Positions 62,271-64,000 of a DNA stretch of 64,000 bases are shown here, piece after piece. A model generated the notes under the pieces. The model had not been told where the DNA came from. It was given only the letters and a program-made list of their open reading frames with translations, and searched no databases. The first letter of the stretch is position 1, and each line of letters begins with the position of its first letter. A program made the translations under genes and the position numbers. The stretch covers positions 35,991 through 99,990 of the forward strand of contig RECP01000056.1 of assembly GCA_007693945.1 (NCBI GenBank). The letters are read 5' to 3'. The DNA comes from Spirochaetaceae bacterium. Its GTDB lineage: Bacteria; Spirochaetota; Spirochaetia; DSM-27196; PWMO01.

Positions 62271-62645
62271 ATGAAACAGGAAACCACAATCGAGAGTCTT
62301 CATTCGAAGAAAAAGCAGATTCTGCAAACCATTAGTGAGCTGGGTGATTTTCGGCAGGGTTCTCTTTCACCTCGATACCGCAAGTGCGGCAAACCGTACT
62401 GCCATTGCGCGAAAGAAGGCTCCAAGGGACACGGCCCGCTGTGGATGGTCACCCGGGCGGTGGAAGGGAAAACTGTCTCAAAGGCAATACCACCCGAGAG
62501 AGTCGAGCGGACCTTCGAACAGATCGAACGCTTTCACCAGTTTCAAAACCTGGTGCGTGAGTATACCGAGGTCAATATCAAGATCTGCGATGCCCAGCTT
62601 GAAGCAGGAAAGGAGGCCTCCAGGGAGGCTGAAAAAGGGGGCTGA
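62271..62645 (+). CDS. DUF6788-type accessory protein of the insertion sequence
   Basis: The 124 residues contain LSPRYRKCGKPYCHCAKEGS followed by KGHGPLWMVTR, a pattern of small proteins often encoded upstream of ISKra4 transposases; the Cys pair suggests metal binding. A GGGAGGC site precedes ATG 62271. The stop (62643-62645) overlaps the -1 frame of the transposase, which opens at 62633 within AAAAAGGGGG. Confidence 0.85.
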   Translation: MKQETTIESLHSKKKQILQTISELGDFRQGSLSPRYRKCGKPYCHCAKEGSKGHGPLWMVTRAVEGKTVSKAIPPERVERTFEQIERFHQFQNLVREYTEVNIKICDAQLEAGKEASREAEKGG

Positions 62646-62689
62646 ACTCAGAAATCACGAAGGCGATTGAACATGAGATCTCCGAACTC

Positions 62690-63967
62690 GTGCAGCAAGC
62701 GTTGAACGGTGCCCTTGATTTTGAAACCCTGGAGGGCCTCGTGCGAGAAACATCGCTGCGGACAGCAGCAGCGGTACTTGAACGCATGATCAACTCCGCG
62801 GGTGACGATAGTTCTGCGGCTATCACCCGCGCTGATGATGGTACGGTACTGACCTACGTTGGAAAAAGAACGAAAACCTTCGTTACGGTGTTGGGCGAGA
62901 TTACCCTGCACAGAGCGTACTACACCGACGGAAATGGTCGAGGATACTTTCCTCAGGATAGAAACCTCGGCTTTGATACCGACTGCCTGTCCGGCGGGGT
63001 GAAACGAATGATCGGTCATACTGCCGGAGTCTTGAGTTTTACCGAAAGCAGTCTGATGATCAGGAATCTCGCAGGCCTTCATGTGGGGAGTAAACACGTT
63101 GAGCGGGCCGGCGAAGCTTTGGGGCAAGAGATCATAAACACGGAAAAATCTCAAGTTGTGCAGGTGCCTCCCTGTAGCACCACGATGTATCTCGGCATGG
63201 ATGGTACAGGATGCCCAATGCGGAAAGAGGAGACTGAAGGGCGCACAGGAAAGCAGCCGGATGGATCGGCGAAAACCCGGGAGGTAAAACTGGCCGTTGT
63301 CTTCAGCGCCGACAGTCGTGACAGTCATGGTAAACCTACCCGGGATGTTGGGTCGGTCTCCTATAACGCGGCCATAGAGAGTGCGGCTACCGCGGATGTG
63401 GATGAATCGCTTTCGGAATTTGCTCAGCGGACCGAACGAGAAACGCAGCGCCGAGGGTTCGACAAAGCTGCGCTCCAGGTAGTCATTGGGGATGGGGCCA
63501 AGTGGATCTGGAATATTGCCGATGAACAGTTTCCTGATGCCATTCAGATCATTGATCTGTTCCATGCCAAGGGGACCATCTCGACCGCGGCGAAGGCGAT
63601 TTTCGGCACCGAGAATAAGTTTGGAGCACAGTGGGCCAAGACCTGCCGTGATGAACTGGAGGCAGGAAAGCTGGAGCGTATCATTGAGAAGCTCAAAGCG
63701 TTTGCGGAAAATTGTAAAGAAGCCCGACAGTGCCGGGAATACTTGATAACAAACAGACGTCGCTTGAACTATCCCCGCTTCAGAGCGCTCGGCTTATGCA
63801 CATCCAGCGGCATTGTTGAATCAGGATGCAAGCACGTTATTGGAGCCAGGGTAAAGCAATCTGGCATGCACTGGACCGTTCGCGGGGCCAATGCGATCAT
63901 TGCCCTGCGGTGTTTCAAGCTGAGCGGTCGCTTTGATGCGTTCATGGACCAACGGCGAAGTGCTTAA
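62690..63967 (+). CDS. ISKra4-family transposase
   Basis: The 425 residues from GTG 62690 carry a DDE-type triad, probably Asp 171 (YLGMDGTGCP), Asp 268 (VVIGDGAKWIWN) and Glu 377 (SGIVESGCKH). The frame is open upstream to 62633, and residues NSEITKAIEHEISEL before the GTG look like family sequence, so translation may instead start at CTG 62642 or come from a -1 frameshift on the preceding gene. The coding sequence is intact, so the element may be mobile. Confidence 0.88.
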   Translation: MQQALNGALDFETLEGLVRETSLRTAAAVLERMINSAGDDSSAAITRADDGTVLTYVGKRTKTFVTVLGEITLHRAYYTDGNGRGYFPQDRNLGFDTDCLSGGVKRMIGHTAGVLSFTESSLMIRNLAGLHVGSKHVERAGEALGQEIINTEKSQVVQVPPCSTTMYLGMDGTGCPMRKEETEGRTGKQPDGSAKTREVKLAVVFSADSRDSHGKPTRDVGSVSYNAAIESAATADVDESLSEFAQRTERETQRRGFDKAALQVVIGDGAKWIWNIADEQFPDAIQIIDLFHAKGTISTAAKAIFGTENKFGAQWAKTCRDELEAGKLERIIEKLKAFAENCKEARQCREYLITNRRRLNYPRFRALGLCTSSGIVESGCKHVIGARVKQSGMHWTVRGANAIIALRCFKLSGRFDAFMDQRRSA

Positions 63968-63983
63968 ATGGGTGGGGTCAAAC

Positions 63984-64000
63984 GAAATTGTCGTGCACCC
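63984..64000 (-). repeat. Right terminal inverted repeat of the insertion sequence
   Basis: Read on the minus strand it is GGGTGCACGACAATTTC. It ends at the window edge and matches the left repeat at 15 of 17 positions. Confidence 0.8.

Larger units (their letters stand above)
62164..64000 (+). mobile_element. Insertion sequence, ISKra4 type
   Basis: The element is bounded by imperfect 17-base inverted repeats that begin GGGYGCACGACAATTT (62164-62180 and 63984-64000, 15 of 17 identical) and holds two plus-strand genes, a DUF6788-type protein and a DDE transposase. Its length here is 1837 bases and base composition is visibly more AT-rich than the host DNA, consistent with recent arrival. The right end coincides with the last base of the window, so a target-site duplication cannot be checked. 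Confidence 0.85.

Noticed and set aside
62648..63565. 305-codon minus-strand frame inside the insertion sequence
   Set aside because: It mirrors the transposase codons and has no family resemblance.
1..64000. CRISPR arrays, rRNA genes or a prophage
   Set aside because: No regularly spaced direct repeats, no rRNA sequence and no phage structural genes were seen on either strand.

Overview
The window is a gene-dense, GC-rich stretch of bacterial chromosome. Strands alternate in short operons. It carries no rRNA, tRNA or CRISPR array that I can see. The most likely source is a free-living, possibly salt-adapted member of Spirochaetota. That assignment is an inference. It rests on a substrate-binding protein whose signal peptide is followed by the spirochaete-like GSPEAD sequence, a KMDG-type LigA, a subtilisin/PrcB-domain pair reminiscent of Treponema dentilisin, a glycine-betaine/OsmF-type transporter and a degenerate DEAD-box protein with a DbpA RNA-binding domain. 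It cannot be proven without database comparison.

Layout. 1-2.7 kb: end of proC, serS and a NeuB-family synthase. 2.7-9 kb: aconitase divergent from an unusual 1139-residue protein that joins E1-alpha, E1-beta, a lipoyl domain and ketoacyl-ACP synthase III, followed by an M48 lipoprotein peptidase. 9.9-18 kb: an SDR enzyme, a large unknown protein, an atypical AroE, two FAD oxidoreductases and a class III nucleotide cyclase. 18-26.4 kb: ligA, thpR, lipA, then a coupled FNR-miaB-mtaB operon facing a Sua5-type t6A enzyme. 26.4-30.7 kb: a suf operon (sufT-sufC-sufB-sufD-Rieske) without a cysteine desulfurase. 30.8-36.1 kb: a quinone-reductase-like flavoprotein, sixA, an AarF/UbiB kinase, a fructosamine-kinase plus low-molecular-weight phosphatase pair, and hsp20 behind a textbook sigma-54 promoter. 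36.7-43.8 kb: fructokinase, pepD, rlmN, a RecQ-like helicase, a CymR-like Rrf2 regulator and two unknown genes. 43.9-49 kb: a REC-REC-GGDEF protein and a tightly overlapping operon of amylosucrase, yjbQ, cdd, yidD and nth. 49.2-53.2 kb: an osmF-yehYXW-type ABC transporter. 53.5-61.6 kb: a DMT exporter, the lipoprotein protease pair, a decayed PIN toxin, an OmpA-like protein, the pseudo-helicase, a membrane protein, a metallo-beta-lactamase-fold hydrolase and a small unknown gene. 61.7-64 kb: a TraR/DksA-like gene lacking most zinc cysteines, then a complete ISKra4-type insertion sequence whose right inverted repeat ends at the last base of the window.

Themes. Iron-sulfur and radical-SAM chemistry recurs (suf, lipA, miaB, mtaB, rlmN, nth, acnA). 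LipA could lipoylate the lipoyl domain of the fusion protein. MtaB acts on t6A made by the Sua5 pathway. Amylosucrase releases fructose, which the PfkB kinase could phosphorylate. The strongest candidate for undescribed biology is the E1-lipoyl-KAS III fusion, in which a condensing enzyme occupies the position of the missing E2 acyltransferase. Further items worth a second look are the sigma-54 hsp20 promoter with a distal palindrome, a two-copy dispersed repeat, two hairpins sharing an AAAGGAGGT loop, and the catalytically dead helicase.
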